The position numbers were made by a program, and so were the translations under genes. Shown here piece after piece: positions 44,832 through 55,459 of a DNA stretch of 64,000 nucleotides; the first letter of the stretch is position 1, and every line of letters starts with the position of its first letter. The notes beneath the pieces are model-generated. The model was not told the DNA's origin. It saw only the letters and a program-made list of their open reading frames with translations, and did not search any database. This DNA is from Solicoccozyma terricola. Lineage: Eukaryota; Basidiomycota; Tremellomycetes; Filobasidiales; Piskurozymaceae. The stretch is taken from contig BCLD01000014.1 of assembly GCA_001600875.1 (NCBI GenBank), positions 277,475-341,474 of the forward strand, read 5' to 3'.

Positions 44832-46560
44832 CTACTTCAATGAGGTCTCCGTTGGCATCCTATACAGATACCTCCAAATCCCCAACCAAGCTAATACCAA
44901 AACACCAACGAAAACCGCAAAAACATTTCCTTCTCCCTCTCTTCTGTCGCTTCCTCTAATCGGACTACTCATGAGATTTCTCAACGGTAAGAACCCAATG
45001 GCGATGAAAAAGTTGGTTGACCAACTGCAACTCAACGCGATGACTTGAGATGCTGGAATAGCATGAGTCGGCATGATTTCAGGAACAAGGAGGAAAGGTA
45101 TTGCACCGAGTCCTAGGGCGAACGAAGCGACGACTAGGACGATGAAGATACCAGTGAGGAGAGCATGATCGTTGTTGAGGCCGAAACCAACGACGAAGAG
45201 GCATAGAGCCATGCTAGCGATCGAAGTGAGTAAGAGGGGTTTACGTCCGACTCGCTGTGTGGCGACGGGGGAATGCATGAAAGGCTGTATGAGTTAAATT
45301 GTCTTGCATCGAAACACTACCCCCCCCCCCCCCCCCAACTCACATCAATCAAAACGATAGCAGGGAAAGTCATTACCAGGTTGACCACTGAAATCCCAAT
45401 ACTGATCAGACCAGCGCTCGCAGGGAGCAAAGACTGCAATATCGAAGTCGAGTAGAATAGACAAGCGTTGATACCGGATAGTTGTTGTGCCGCTAGGATG
45501 CAACCTATGAGAATGATTTGAGGACGGAGAGAAGGAGATGAGAGGAGGGAAGGGACAGAGAGACTTGGAGAAGTGTGGGTAGTAGATTTCGATACGAGAG
45601 GGGAAGCTGTGTTTGGAAAATGAGAGAAAAAATTAGCAATTTGTTGTAGTCCCGTTGTGTCTTTTCAACAATTAAATTGTGGGAAATAAAAAGACAAAAA
45701 GAATCACCCTCATCTCCTCTTATCGCATCATCCTCGACATTATCCGCACCTTCTTCCTCATCATGTCGACCCTCCTCCACAACCAAATTCTCCTTCCCCT
45801 CCCTCCTCTCCAACAATCCATCTTTCACCAATTTCCCACCTAAAATTTGTCCCGCTGCTACCACCCCACTAACCGCAACAACCCACCTCCAACCTCCTTC
45901 TCTATCACCTTTCATTCCCGTCCCCACCAATCCAGCGGTCTGTCCACAAACGATACCGACGCAAATCGCAACTTGATTCAGTATCCCTATGGCTCCTGAA
46001 TGTGAAGAGATTAAACGATGTCGAGATGTCTTTGCGATTGTGGATAACAAAGGGGGAACGAGGGTTATTCCGAGTCCGGCTGCTAGACCACCTATGAATC
46101 GACCGATGACGAGTAGAAACCAATGAGGTGCAAGAGTCATGCACGCTGACGAAACCAAGTTGATCCATCCTGTCAATTTGATACCACCTAACATTCCTCG
46201 TTGTTCAATGATTTTTGAACTTGTCAACGAGCCGAAAAGTCCACCGATGGTGAATATCGCGGTGGAAAGGGAGTATAACCCGGATGTCAAGTTGAGACAG
46301 TTTGGTAATCCTAATAAGACTGATACCGAGACGTTGGTGGAGGTGGTGCATGTGAGAGATGGTTGTGGGAAGTTTAGTTCAGAAATGTGGTATCCGTAGT
46401 ACCACACGGATCTGGAGATGTGCATGATTTAGGGTTCAGTCAAACGAATGGTGGACCGACGACGGAGAAGGAGTGATGATAAGAGATGAGATACTCACAA
46501 ACATATCCAGGTCAGGAGTGCGATCTCGACGGTGATGGAGGACATTGTGACCGTGATCAT
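44832..46560 (-). CDS. MFS sugar transporter (Vps73/YBR241c-like)
   Basis: A major facilitator of the sugar porter family. ATG 46560 opens MITVTMSSITVEIALLTWIC, and a phase-2 join gives LSVWYYGYHISELNFPQPSL. The N-half has TAIFTIGGLFGSLTSSKIIE, WFLLVIGRFIGGLAAGLGIT, LVPPLLSTIAK and GAIGILNQVAICVGIVCGQT. An acidic loop (EEEGADNVEDDAIRGDEG) separates the halves. The C-half has the porter motif CILAAQQLSGINACLFYSTS, then LID-RVGRKPLLLTSIASMAL across an intron, FLLVPEIMPTHAIPASQVIA and a last span before TAG at 44832. The form of these motifs, GYHISELN and the PE-MP element place it with fungal vacuolar/endosomal hexose carriers such as Vps73 rather than plasma-membrane Hxt proteins. The substrate is inference. 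A sense G17 run (45320-45336) follows one donor site. Confidence 0.85.
45320..45336 (-). repeat. Homopolymer just inside an MFS transporter intron
   Basis: C17 on the + strand is a G run on the transcript, starting right after the donor GTGAGTT. It is the one long intronic run that is G rather than C on the sense strand. Confidence 0.9.
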
Positions 46561-46827
46561 CGGACCTAGGCGATACGGGACGAGTTTCAGAGTCGTGAAG
46601 AGTGCTTGTTGGACATGTAGGAGTGAAGAGAGGTAGACGATGTGCGTCCGAGGATGTGGGTGGTGAGTGTGGGGTGGTGAGTGTATGGCATATATGTGAT
46701 GGGACGGGATGGATGGATGTAGCTGGCGGCCATGGCGGGCATGCATCCCCGTCGAAGGAATGTTCAACAAAGTATTACTCGAACAGAGTAGATATATCAT
46801 CTCCGCCCACCACCATCAGTCCACAGC

Positions 46828-48529
46828 ATGACCACCCTCGCAGAACCAGCAGCAGGTCCATCGTCCGCTCCAATCTCAGCACCATCCACCACCACCCCCA
46901 ATTCATCCCTGGAAGCAGCAACGTTTCGTCGTCTCTATCCACGGAAATATCTCTCCAGGTTCTTGGAAGAAGGGTATCGGCCGGATGGGAGGAAGGTCGT
47001 AGGGTGGAGGGATGCAGCTGTTAATGCTGGTGAGTTGCGAGTGAAGCGAAAGATGCTGGATTTCTCCGCGAGCGCAGCGAGCGCTAGGTCTTTCTCCGCG
47101 AGCGAAGCGAGCACTATTGCTTCGCGAGCGAAGCGAGCAATATACTCTGCGAGTGTAGCGAGCAATATACTTCGGCGAGCACAGCGAGCACTATGTCTTT
47201 GGCGAGCGCAGCGAGCACTATTGCTTCGCGAGCGAAGCGAGCAAATATACTCTGCGAGTGTAGCGAGCATATATACTTCGGCGAGTGTAGCGAGCAACAT
47301 ACCTCGTAATCCCTCCCTCAGCAAGTACAGGTGCAATGTTACAGCACGTATGCAGTGCTTGATGCCAGTGGTGTGATGATAATCAACGGCCTTCACGACG
47401 AGTGTCTTTACTTTTGGTCGATACTACAGCACTCTCCTATTCCACATTTTCAGTCTTCACATCCATCGTTTTCTCATACTAACACATGTCTCCCACCCAC
47501 CCTCCCTCCCTCCCCGCATCACAGGCTCAATCTCAACAGCCTCTGGTTCATCCCTCACTCGATTCGGCGACACGACCATCGTAATCGGTATCAAAGCTGA
47601 GATTGCAACTCCGGACTGGGATCGACCATCTCAAGGATTCATCGTTCCAAATCTCGACTTGCCAGCAATATCAAGTCCTGATTTTAGACCTGGTCCTCCT
47701 GGAGATGAAGCCCAGGTTTTATCACAACAATTGTATGAGTTGATTACTTCGTAAGTTGTTGGATGCTTACGCCGCCCACCCTGCGAGTCATCCAGCTGCT
47801 CATATTAGGACTTTTTTTTCTTCACAACTCCAGTTCAAACGTCCTCCCATTAGATTCCCTCATCATTCATCCTTCAAAATCAGCTTGGTGTCTTTACATC
47901 GATGCGGTGTGTATCAACTATGATGGTAACGCATTCGACGCACTTGTTCTCGGTGTGATGGCTGCATTACGGAATAGTGAGTGTATATCGAAAATCTCGC
48001 TCCGAGTTCTTCGGGAGTTGTTAGTTGACTGATGGGATGGAAATCGTGGGTGGCTATAGCAAAACTACCAATAGCGAAATATGATGAAGAACTCGATCAA
48101 ACGATTTGTTCGAGATCCGAGATGAAAGGATTGGAATTGAAATCAATGCCATCAAGTTGCACTTTCGGCTTATACGACAAGTGAGTTTTCCTCCTCCTCC
48201 GTGGGTTTCCCTCTATCGCCACACTTCCTTTTCTGTCATTTCTCCAAAACGGCGCACGATCATTTACCCCTGCACCCCATGTCTCCAGCAAATATCTCCT
48301 CCCAGATCCAACAGCTTTCGAATTACCCCTCTGCAGTACCACTGTGACGATATCACTTGAAACCCTTTCTTCTTCCTCTTCCGAAGAACCAAAAATCCGA
48401 TTGATACGACAATCTGGAATGTCAGGATTACCAGCTGCGCAACCGCCTATGGATGGATTGCAAGTGATTGGAGAGTGTTTGAGGTTGGCAAAGGAGCGTG
48501 TAGTCGTATTGAAGGGTTTGTTAGAGTGA
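46828..48529 (+). CDS. RRP43: Exosome core subunit Rrp43 (EXOSC8, RNase PH-like)
   Basis: RRP43 is one of the six RNase PH-type ring subunits of the RNA exosome and is itself non-catalytic. ATG 46828 leads to FRRLYPRKYLSRFLEEGYRP and DGRKVVGWRDAAVNAG, the family N-terminus. After the 495-base first intron (47030-47524) comes SISTASGSSLTRFGDTTIVI and GIKAEIATPDWDRPSQGFIV. Later landmarks are NVLPLDSLIIHPSKSAWCLY, IDAVCINYDGNAFDALVLGV and MAALRN, then LPIAKYDEELDQ and a C-terminal segment TVTISLETLSSSSSEEPKIR, ending LAKERVVVLKGLLE with TGA at 48527. The first intron is about nine times the usual length and is filled by the repeat array; the upstream frame stays open through it. Confidence 0.93.
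47062..47302 (+). repeat. GCGAGCG-N-AGCGAGCA minisatellite array in an RRP43 intron
   Basis: Nine units of 25-30 bases are arranged head to tail. All share the core GCGAG-YG-N-AGCGAGCA; variable spacers are AATATAC, ACTATTGC or ACTATGTC. Unit types recur in order, so that the type starting TTCGCGAGCGAAG (47121 and 47225) is followed each time by one with TGCGAGTGTAGCGAGCA and then one starting TTCGGCGAG, giving a higher-order period near 104 bases. Some units hold a perfect GCTTCGC-GA-GCGAAGC inverted repeat. The donor region itself (47030-47049) resembles a unit. Confidence 0.92.
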
Positions 48530-48725
48530 GAGATACTCGGGAGACTGTGCCGTGTTGAAAGCGGTGCTTAGAGGGTGGGGATGAAGATGATGCTGAAGGA
48601 TTGCACAAGTTGGATGTAGTGCATTGTAGCGCCATATCAGGAGGAGACCATCGGCTTGCTTGTCAGTAAGTATCAATGCTGATCTTTACGGGGATTGAAT
48701 GTGGTCCTTTGCGGTACGGACGGCG

Positions 48726-49148
48726 TCATCCACTTTCCAACTTGATTCTCTGATCTCTCCATACTCTCGCTCGACCATTCCTTCCAAGTCTCTCATTCAC
48801 ATCTTCCATCATCATCAACGCCTTAATCTTGATTCCCTTTACTTCCTCCATCCCCGTGCCCGTTTCCTGTCCACCTCGAGCACTCTTGATCACCTTCGAA
48901 CCTAACACCAAACCGAGCTCATATTCACTCTCCGTCCACTTCCCCATCTCCATCATCATCTCCGCCAACTCCAACCTCGTTGAACATGTTTCAATGTCAG
49001 TGCTGTTCTGTTGACCTAGGAGGTATAGCTTGGATGAGAGAAGGGAGGAACGGAGGGATTTGTCGGAGAGGGGCGTTGTGGTGAGAAGTTGGTGGATGAT
49101 GGGAAGAGTAAGAAGAGGTGAGGAGAGGATGAGTGGTGATGAGGACAT
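48726..49148 (-). CDS. Small helical protein, TPR-like, unrecognised
   Basis: An uninterrupted frame of about 140 residues runs from ATG 49148 (MSSSPLILSSPLLTLPIIHQ) to the stop at 48726. It is amphipathic: SLRSSLLSSKLYLLGQQ, then STRLELAEMMMEMGKWTESE and YELGLVLGSKVIKSA, then IKALMMMEDVNERLGRNGRA. The AEMMMEMGKWTESEYELGLV part has the small/large residue spacing of a TPR helix pair, but one repeat is too little for a firm call. It is convergent with RRP43 and divergent from the FAM192A gene, with only 187 bases between the two starts. I know no function. A longer N-terminal extension to 49370 crosses the neighbour's start and is less likely. Confidence 0.55.
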   Translation of the reverse strand: MSSSPLILSSPLLTLPIIHQLLTTTPLSDKSLRSSLLSSKLYLLGQQNSTDIETCSTRLELAEMMMEMGKWTESEYELGLVLGSKVIKSARGGQETGTGMEEVKGIKIKALMMMEDVNERLGRNGRARVWRDQRIKLESG

Positions 49149-49335
49149 TGTGCTAGATGGGTGGGTGGTGAAGAACCAGGTGGATGCGGTGGATGCGGTG
49201 GATGGTGTGTGACATACGAAGCAACCTGGAGGATGTTGCGTCGCGTGTTTTGGTTTCAACCGCTCGTTTGGATTTCGAGTTCTCCGGACAAGTTTCCCAG
49301 TCTCAACCAACTGCAATCCTCTTCCACCAATCAAC

Positions 49336-50544
49336 ATGGCAGAAGCATCAGCTCCAACATCACTCAACACTACAGGTGGAGTAGGATCCAGATTCGTCTC
49401 AGAGACCGACCTTGATGCAGCGAAGAAACGGAAAGAAGAAGAATGGAAAGCTGCTTATGCGAGGTGAGCTGGGAGTTTGAATATGGCAGTGCCAGGAGGA
49501 CTGAACAATCCGAGTTGACGGGTGGTGGATGTCAAGGTTGGGACAGGAACCTCCACCAAAGCTCGAGGATGGGGAATATGATCCGAGGTCGTTGTTCGAG
49601 GCAAGTGTTCCAGGCAAGTACCGCTTTTTGATGTTCTCTAGCTGACTTTGACCTTTACTCGCCCACAGAAACTAGACGCTCAAAAGGTGAGGGGCCCTCG
49701 TCATCTCTTTCTTGGATCGTCGATGGCGGCTACAGGCGCTAAACTACTACCAACTCTGTCCCTCCATAGCAAGCGAAACGAGAACAATGGGATGATAAAA
49801 TGAAACTCTCCAACCAGTTCCGAGGTCTCGACTCTGATGAATTGCAATTCCTCGATGAAGTCGCACAAGAGAAACGAGATGCAGAACGTGCTCAGAAAGA
49901 AAAGGATGAAGAGCAAATGAGAGCGTTCAAGTGGGTGGTCGTGGTATACATATCCGGCTTTTAAAAGGGGGGCGGTTGGAACTGATAATAGAAAGAGAGA
50001 AAACAGGGCGATGCAAAATCGTCAAGGCCTACCAATCCCATCTCCTCCTATCGCATCATCCTCATCTTCATCAACCATCACCGCCGCCACTCCACCACAA
50101 ACCGCACACACAAAGCCTATCCAAAAAGGCACGGCGAAAAACACGGTCAAATCTCTACTTAAAGGCGTTAAAGTCGTGATGAAACCGAAAAGTAAACCGA
50201 CAGCTTCTACGAACTCTAGTGGGACCGTCGAATCGGCTTTAGGAGGTAGTGCTTCTCATGCGAATGGGACATCAAGTATATTATCGACGTCAGGATCTGG
50301 ATCTGGAACTGGATCATCAAGACTTCAAGTCGACCAATCGATGTATTCCCAAACTTCAAGTCCTGCAGCTCCTGCGACCAAACCAATATCCAAAACGACA
50401 ACAACACCACCACCACCCATCTCACAGAAACGTAAGATTCAAGCTCTTGGCGCGGATTATGGTTCGGATGATGATAGCGATGAACAAGAAGATCAACCGG
50501 CGCTGAAGAAGTCTGTGGTTGACGCTACGAAGAACGACGTTTGA
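49336..50544 (+). CDS. FAM192A/NIP30 domain protein (Fyv6/PSME3IP1-like)
   Basis: Proteins with this N-terminal domain include human PSME3IP1, a PA28-gamma partner, and yeast Fyv6, a second-step splicing factor. ATG 49336 opens MAEASAPTSLNTTGGVGSRF, followed by VSETDLDAAKKRKEEEWKAA and YAR; the next exons give PPPKLEDGEYDPRSLFEKLD and QKQAKREQWDDKMKLSNQFR, GLDSDELQFLDEVAQEKRDA. That order, from SRFVSE to the YDPRSL(Y/F)E(K/R)L segment to the NQFRGLDxDExxFLD segment, defines the domain. The rest is Ser/Thr/Pro-rich and ends with a basic-acidic tail RKIQALGADYGSDDDSDEQE, with TGA at 50542-50544. Whether it acts in splicing or with a proteasome activator cannot be decided here; fungi lack PA28-gamma in many lineages, which favours the splicing role. 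Confidence 0.85.
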
Positions 50545-51863
50545 ACGGGAATGGGGAATACGGATGTCGCGAATCGGGTGGTTGGATGCGACAGTGCCGA
50601 TAGGTAGCAGGTTGGCAGCAATGTAATGGGCAAAGAGTGTTGTACGGATGATAGATGTATAATGGTGCATATTTCTAAAAACGATATCTGAATACAAAAC
50701 AATTGACTTACCGGAAACGGAAACCCGTATATGGACAAGACAAACTTCAACCTGGCTTCAGACAAGGGAAAAACGAATTGCAAAAGATCAGTATCGCTGC
50801 CATCAAAAAGAGGTAGATGTAAAAAGAAGCGAAAAGCGAAGGAAGTGCGAGAGAGAGAGAAGGAAAGTAGGATGTAGATATGGTAAGGCCTCAGTTTGCC
50901 GTTCTTAGGAGCTTGAATAATTGGTTCCTCAATTGAAATTAGGAATTAGCAATGGAATATATGGTTGATCGTCATTGGCCATAGATGGGGTGGGGATGGG
51001 GAGGGGGGTGGGGTTGGGTGGAGATGAAAGATTACGAAGATAAAAAAGAGATTGATGCTCACCATGACGACGACAGAACAAGAAAAGGAAGAGAAGGGAG
51101 ACAGAAACAGGAAGAAATAAGAGGCTAGGGTAAAAGGAATGCGAAAGAAAGTCGAAAAGGAAACATCTAAACGAAACAAACGAAGCAAATGGTCAGTCCA
51201 AACATTCCTGCATTTCAAAAACACAATCCCCCAACCACCCGGTCCCAATTTTCCAAAAGGAGAAAAAGCTCAGCCCCCGGATCACCTCCTCTCCACCCTC
51301 ATTCCTCCCTCTCATGAGTCCAGGAACAAGAACGAAGAGGAAGACGACCGAGAGTCCTTGGGAGGACTAGTGTCGTTATCCGTCATTCATAACCCATTGT
51401 CAAAGGTTAGAATCGGCCTGGGGCGACATATGACGATCATCATTGCTTGGTGGTGAGGGATGGAAGTGGGTGGGTGGGTATGGGGACAGGAGGAGAAGAC
51501 TTACAAGTTGAGAGAGGGGTGGGTGATGATGATGGGAGTTAGATGTTATGGCAGATGGAAGATGAGGGATTGGGTAGCAAGGGTTGTTGGACGAGATGGA
51601 ATCGTAACACCCGTCAATTTCGGAGCCATCGGCCCCGGGTACGCTGCTGACGTGGCAAGTATTCACGTGACTTGTCCCGCCCACACGGACATCGCCATCT
51701 CCATGTCCCCATGGGGTCCTCCATGTCCACCTGGTCCCATATGTCCATGTCCGCCATATACCCCTCAGGCCCTCCCCTCCCTCCGCTTCCCTTCCCTTCC
51801 CTTCCCTCCGTCTGTTCTCGCCATCGCCTCCGCCCATCCGCCACGACGACTCTCCCGCTTTAT
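50545..51863. other. 1.3 kb intergenic region upstream of the eIF5-mimic gene
   Basis: No gene is supported here. The first 350 bases are A/G-rich (GAGAGAGAGAAGG at about 50850). The stretch 51660-51790 has repeated CCATGTCC/CCATCTCC units and TTCCCTTCCC runs, giving low-complexity open frames on both strands that I reject. The end is probably the promoter and leader of the next gene. Confidence 0.55.
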
Positions 51864-54272
51864 ATGTCGTTCTCCCCATCCGTCCAAGCTGGCACTCCCA
51901 CAACGCAACCTCCCGCAGGTACCGCTCCTCAACTAGGAGGTGCGGTGCCATCCACGGTCGCCACGCAAGCAGTTGCACAACAGACTCAGGCAAAGGTCAA
52001 TGATAAACCGAGCTTGACTGGGGTCAGGATCAAACAAAGGAAGAGGCAGGCTCAGGCTAGTGCAAAGTTTGAACCGGAGAGTGAGTAGAGGTGGGCGGCG
52101 GGCGGCGAGCGCAGCGAGCAATGAGTTATCTGTAGCGAAGAATGTCTTTCTTCCTCAGCGCAGCGAAGACTATTGTCTCCTGTGAATTCCATGCGCATTC
52201 ATTTTTCGCGTACCGAAGAGACTCTTTTCTTCTCAGCGTAGCGCAGGCTTTCTATCTTCGACGAGCATAGTCGGCTCTCATCTCTCTGCTGAGAGACTCT
52301 GTTTCTTGCGAATGCTGTGAGCCTTCGTTTCTTTGCTGAGGGCAACGAAGAGACTCCTTCTTCTTGAGCGTAGCGGAGACTATTTGTCTTCCGCGATCGT
52401 AGCCAGTACTCATGCAATTTTCCCTTCCTGAGCGTAGGGAAATTATCTGTTTACCGCGAGCGCGACGGATGATCATCTCCTTCCCCAGCGTAATTTCGTG
52501 TATATGCTTGATTCGTCTGATCTCGGAGTGGAGGACAATCTCACATGATCCCGACGTCAATATTGACTTCCATCCTCTGCTTCACCCACCACAGCCTTCC
52601 GTGACGCCCTCCTCTCCCACCTAAACTCCCTCCCTCCAACCCCCACACCCGACGCCATCATCTCCCGTCTCGTACTGGCTGGCTCCCAACTCGAGCTGCT
52701 CAAATACGCCGAACAATTCTATGAATTAATCATCCTCGGTGGATTACTCCAACCCGGTGGTGGATATCTCGATAATGAGCGATGCAGAGTCAGCGTGTGG
52801 GCGTGTGGTAGAGCTGGTGGGCTGGGATGGGCGGAAGGTGAAGGGGAAGGGGATTGGAAAGTTCAAGTCAAGGAGTTGGTTGATGTTTTGAAAAAGGTCA
52901 TTCAGAGGTATGTGTGGGGGGTGGTGGGTTACAGCAAGAAATTGTGCGGGAAGCTAATGCAGTGGTTATGGGAGATCAGGTACAAATACCTTCAAAAGCC
53001 ACTCGAGGAGAACGCTCTGCCAGGTATACTTCAATAGTACGTGACATCCATCCTACTCTTGCTCTCGCATGGTCTGATCCAACCAACTCCCATCAAAAAG
53101 TCTACCCAAATGGGACCCGGCAATGAGGGAAAAGCTAGCATACGCTACTGCTTACTTCCTTTCAGAAGGATTATCACACGGAAGGTGTTTCCAAAGCTTG
53201 TACAAGGATCACGTCGTGAAAGATGGTGCGTTGTCGGATTCCCGCATCTACGTGAATGCATGTACTGACAACATGTACGATCCCTCACTCTCAGAGGTCG
53301 CTCTCAACTTCATCACCACCTTCTTCAAAGCATACCTTTCAGTCCAAACTATGGATCACCTGACAATCACTCTTCGAAAATCAGGTGTCAACGACCTTTT
53401 ACTCGTATTCCCCCAACCCAAACGAGATCGTGTGCATTTGGAAGCCCATTTCAAGAAAGAGGGATTACCACAGATCGTCGATTGGTATACGAAGAAGGTG
53501 AATACCGCTGCAAAAGATCAGATCGTAGCGAGGGTCAAGGAGATGATTCAGGCAGAGGAGAGTAGTGACGATGTGAGTTATTAATATCGTTCGTGATGCC
53601 TACCGTGAAGGTTAGGAAGCTGATGGTGTTCGCAACTAGATCGTCGAATGGATCAAAGCTCGACAACTCGAACTGCCAATCGCAGAGGTTGATCTCGTTC
53701 AGCATCTCTGGACTGCTCTTATGGAGAGTGTCGATTGGTCTGTAAAGCCGGATCAGATCGAGGCATTCGTACTGCGTGACATTACTGTATGTTGGGCGTC
53801 CATCCCCATGTGTCGATTCCGTCAGCTGATTCGACCTCGTCTGTAGAACAACGCACCCGTCCTCGAACCGTTCTGCGATGGCGCGAAGGCAGAGGTCGCG
53901 TTGATCAATGCCGTTCAATTGTACTGCTACACCGATACCAGAATCATCAAAACGTTCCCTCAGATCCTCAAGGTGAGTGTTAAATTCCCAGGTACCTCGT
54001 GTTTTATATATTACAATTCACTGACCCGGAACGCTCCCTGCATCAGGTCCTTTACAACGCCGATTGCATCTCAGACCAAGCCATCTTCTATTGGGCATCT
54101 AAGGGTGCTAAACCTCAAGGCAAGCAACATTTCATCAAGGCCACTGAGCCTCTTGTCAAGGTATGTATCGACATCCACCTTTTGCATATCTCTTTCAAAT
54201 TGCACCGTATTGATCGTGAATCTGACCCTACAGTTCTTGCAATCGCAAGAGGACGAGTCGGATGATGAGTAG
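51864..54272 (+). CDS. eIF5-mimic protein (BZW/5MP), W2-domain translation regulator
   Basis: 5MP proteins bind eIF2 and the preinitiation complex through a C-terminal W2/HEAT domain and compete with eIF5. ATG 51864 precedes a disordered leader; the family sequence starts at KPSLTGVRIKQRKRQAQASA, FEPE, then TFRDALLSHLNS across the first intron, AGSQLELLKYAEQFYELIIL and GGLLQPGG. Mid-region exons give QRYKYLQKPLEENALPGILQ, REKLAYATAYFLSEGLSHGR, LSEVALNFITTFFKAYLSVQ and GVNDLLLVFPQPKRD. The W2 domain gives ARQLELPIAEVDLVQHLWTA, MESVDWSVKPDQIEAFVLRD, EVALINAVQLYCYTDTRIIK, LYNADCISDQAIFYWASKGA and a terminal acidic EDESDDE, with TAG at 54270-54272. Its first intron (52081-52594, 514 bases) holds the second repeat array. 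Confidence 0.93.
52103..52496 (+). repeat. Degenerate GCGAGCG-type repeat array in the eIF5-mimic first intron
   Basis: The array starts with a clean core, GGCGAGCGCAGCGAGCAATG, and continues as about ten to twelve diverged units of near 30 bases. Shared pieces are AGCGAAGACTATTGTCTCC (52162-52180), TCAGCGTAGCG and ACCGCGAGCGCGACGGATG. The 25 bases at 52372-52396 match the sense strand of the LYS12 intron at 22484-22508 in 23 positions. It has the same orientation relative to transcription as the other two arrays. Confidence 0.82.
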
Positions 54273-54492
54273 TTGTAGAGTTCTTATGGGCATTTCAAGA
54301 GATATATCAAACCAGATCAAATGCGATCTTATCGCTCATCCGAGGTATGGTGATGGAAGAGTAGACCCTTCATTAGTTTATGTTCCATGCGTCTTATTTC
54401 ATCGGGCCGTTGTCATGAAGACCTGCTGCTGCATTTTTCTCTAACGGGATCAACCATATTGGTACAAATGTATCTCGGACCACAATGTTCGT

Positions 54493-55283
54493 TCATGCAG
54501 TCTTCGGCTTCTTGGCTGTGCATGGAGAGATGAAAGCCTAAGTTCTCGATCACGTTGAGATTGGCCATCCTCAAGACTTACCTCCATACTTGGACCTCGA
54601 CCTCGTCCGATTCGCAACAGCGCCGAAATCTTGAGCACCTCGAACGAGTTTGTACCTATCAAAAGGGAAATATGGACGTACCAATCAGTGTCCCCGAACA
54701 CTGCCTTTCTCCTCGTATCGACTGTATTCCTCACCTGACACCTGGCAAATCCTTCGTCCTCCCTCCTCTAACAAGAACAACACTGTGCTCCTGCAAATTA
54801 TGCCCCTCTCCAGGAATATACGCGATCGTAGTTTTTCCAGTACTCAATTTAACTCTGCAAACTTTTCGAACAGCAGAGTTCGGTTTCTTGGGTTTTGTGG
54901 TGTATATCTTTGAACATACTGCTTTCTTTTGATAGCAGTTTTGGAGAAGAGGTGAAGTTGAAACGTTTGGTTTGCGTTTTCGGCAACCTCGAGCGACTGG
55001 CAGTGAAGAGAGAGATGACGGAGAGATCAGCCCAATGAGCAGATTGAAACACTCAGAGACACTCTATCCCACCTTGATTTATAGTAGCCGAGGTCGATGG
55101 AGATGCTGAAAAGTACCTAACACTTCGGAGAACGTCTATGCCTCTGAGAGGAAGTCTGGATGAGCTAGCGACTGGGATAGACACCGCGCGACCGGTAAGA
55201 TTTGATCGGGTAGACATCGTGGACCTCCATGCTGGTGCTGCTATCCGCCATAGCTGTCTGGACGCTGACGAGAGGGATGCCAT
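54493..55283 (-). CDS. MRPS12: Mitochondrial small ribosomal subunit protein uS12m
   Basis: This is the decoding-centre protein of the mitochondrial ribosome. ATG 55283 opens a basic, Ser/Arg-rich presequence ([20 protein letters not shown]) ending [16 protein letters not shown], which looks like an imported leader. After an intron comes [20 protein letters not shown], then [20 protein letters not shown] and [40 protein letters not shown] and TKDLPGVR, and after the next intron [20 protein letters not shown]. The last exon gives AKKPKTA before TGA at 54493. All are classic S12 blocks. The usual PRK-type start of the mature protein is slightly altered (RGCRKRKP). It is divergent from NUFIP1 with 176 bases between starts. 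Confidence 0.94.
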
Positions 55284-55459
55284 GGTGATGAATGGGGGAG
55301 GTATCCACCGGGTTGCCATGAAATGTGGCTCAAGCTCTTTCCTGGGCGACACGGAGATGGAATTTGAAATTGTCCGCGTTGAAGGGTTAGCAACTGGGTG
55401 TCTACTCGACATTCAAGCTCGGCTGGATTCCATATTACCCTCAAGTCACTCGGTCTACC

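Noticed and set aside
47070..47090. Resemblance of GAGCGCAGCGAG to common cloning-vector origin sequence
   Set aside because: Only about a dozen bases match and the rest of the array does not; the array is native and repeated in three introns, so vector contamination is unlikely.
47062..47302. CRISPR-like array of short repeats
   Set aside because: Repeats and spacers are not separable, all units are variants of one sequence, there are no cas genes, and the array sits in an intron of a nuclear gene in a eukaryote.
51400..51993. 197-codon minus-strand frame upstream of the eIF5-mimic gene
   Set aside because: Arises from CCATGTCC/TTCCC repeats in the promoter region; composition is Trp/Gly/Arg-biased with no domain-like segments.
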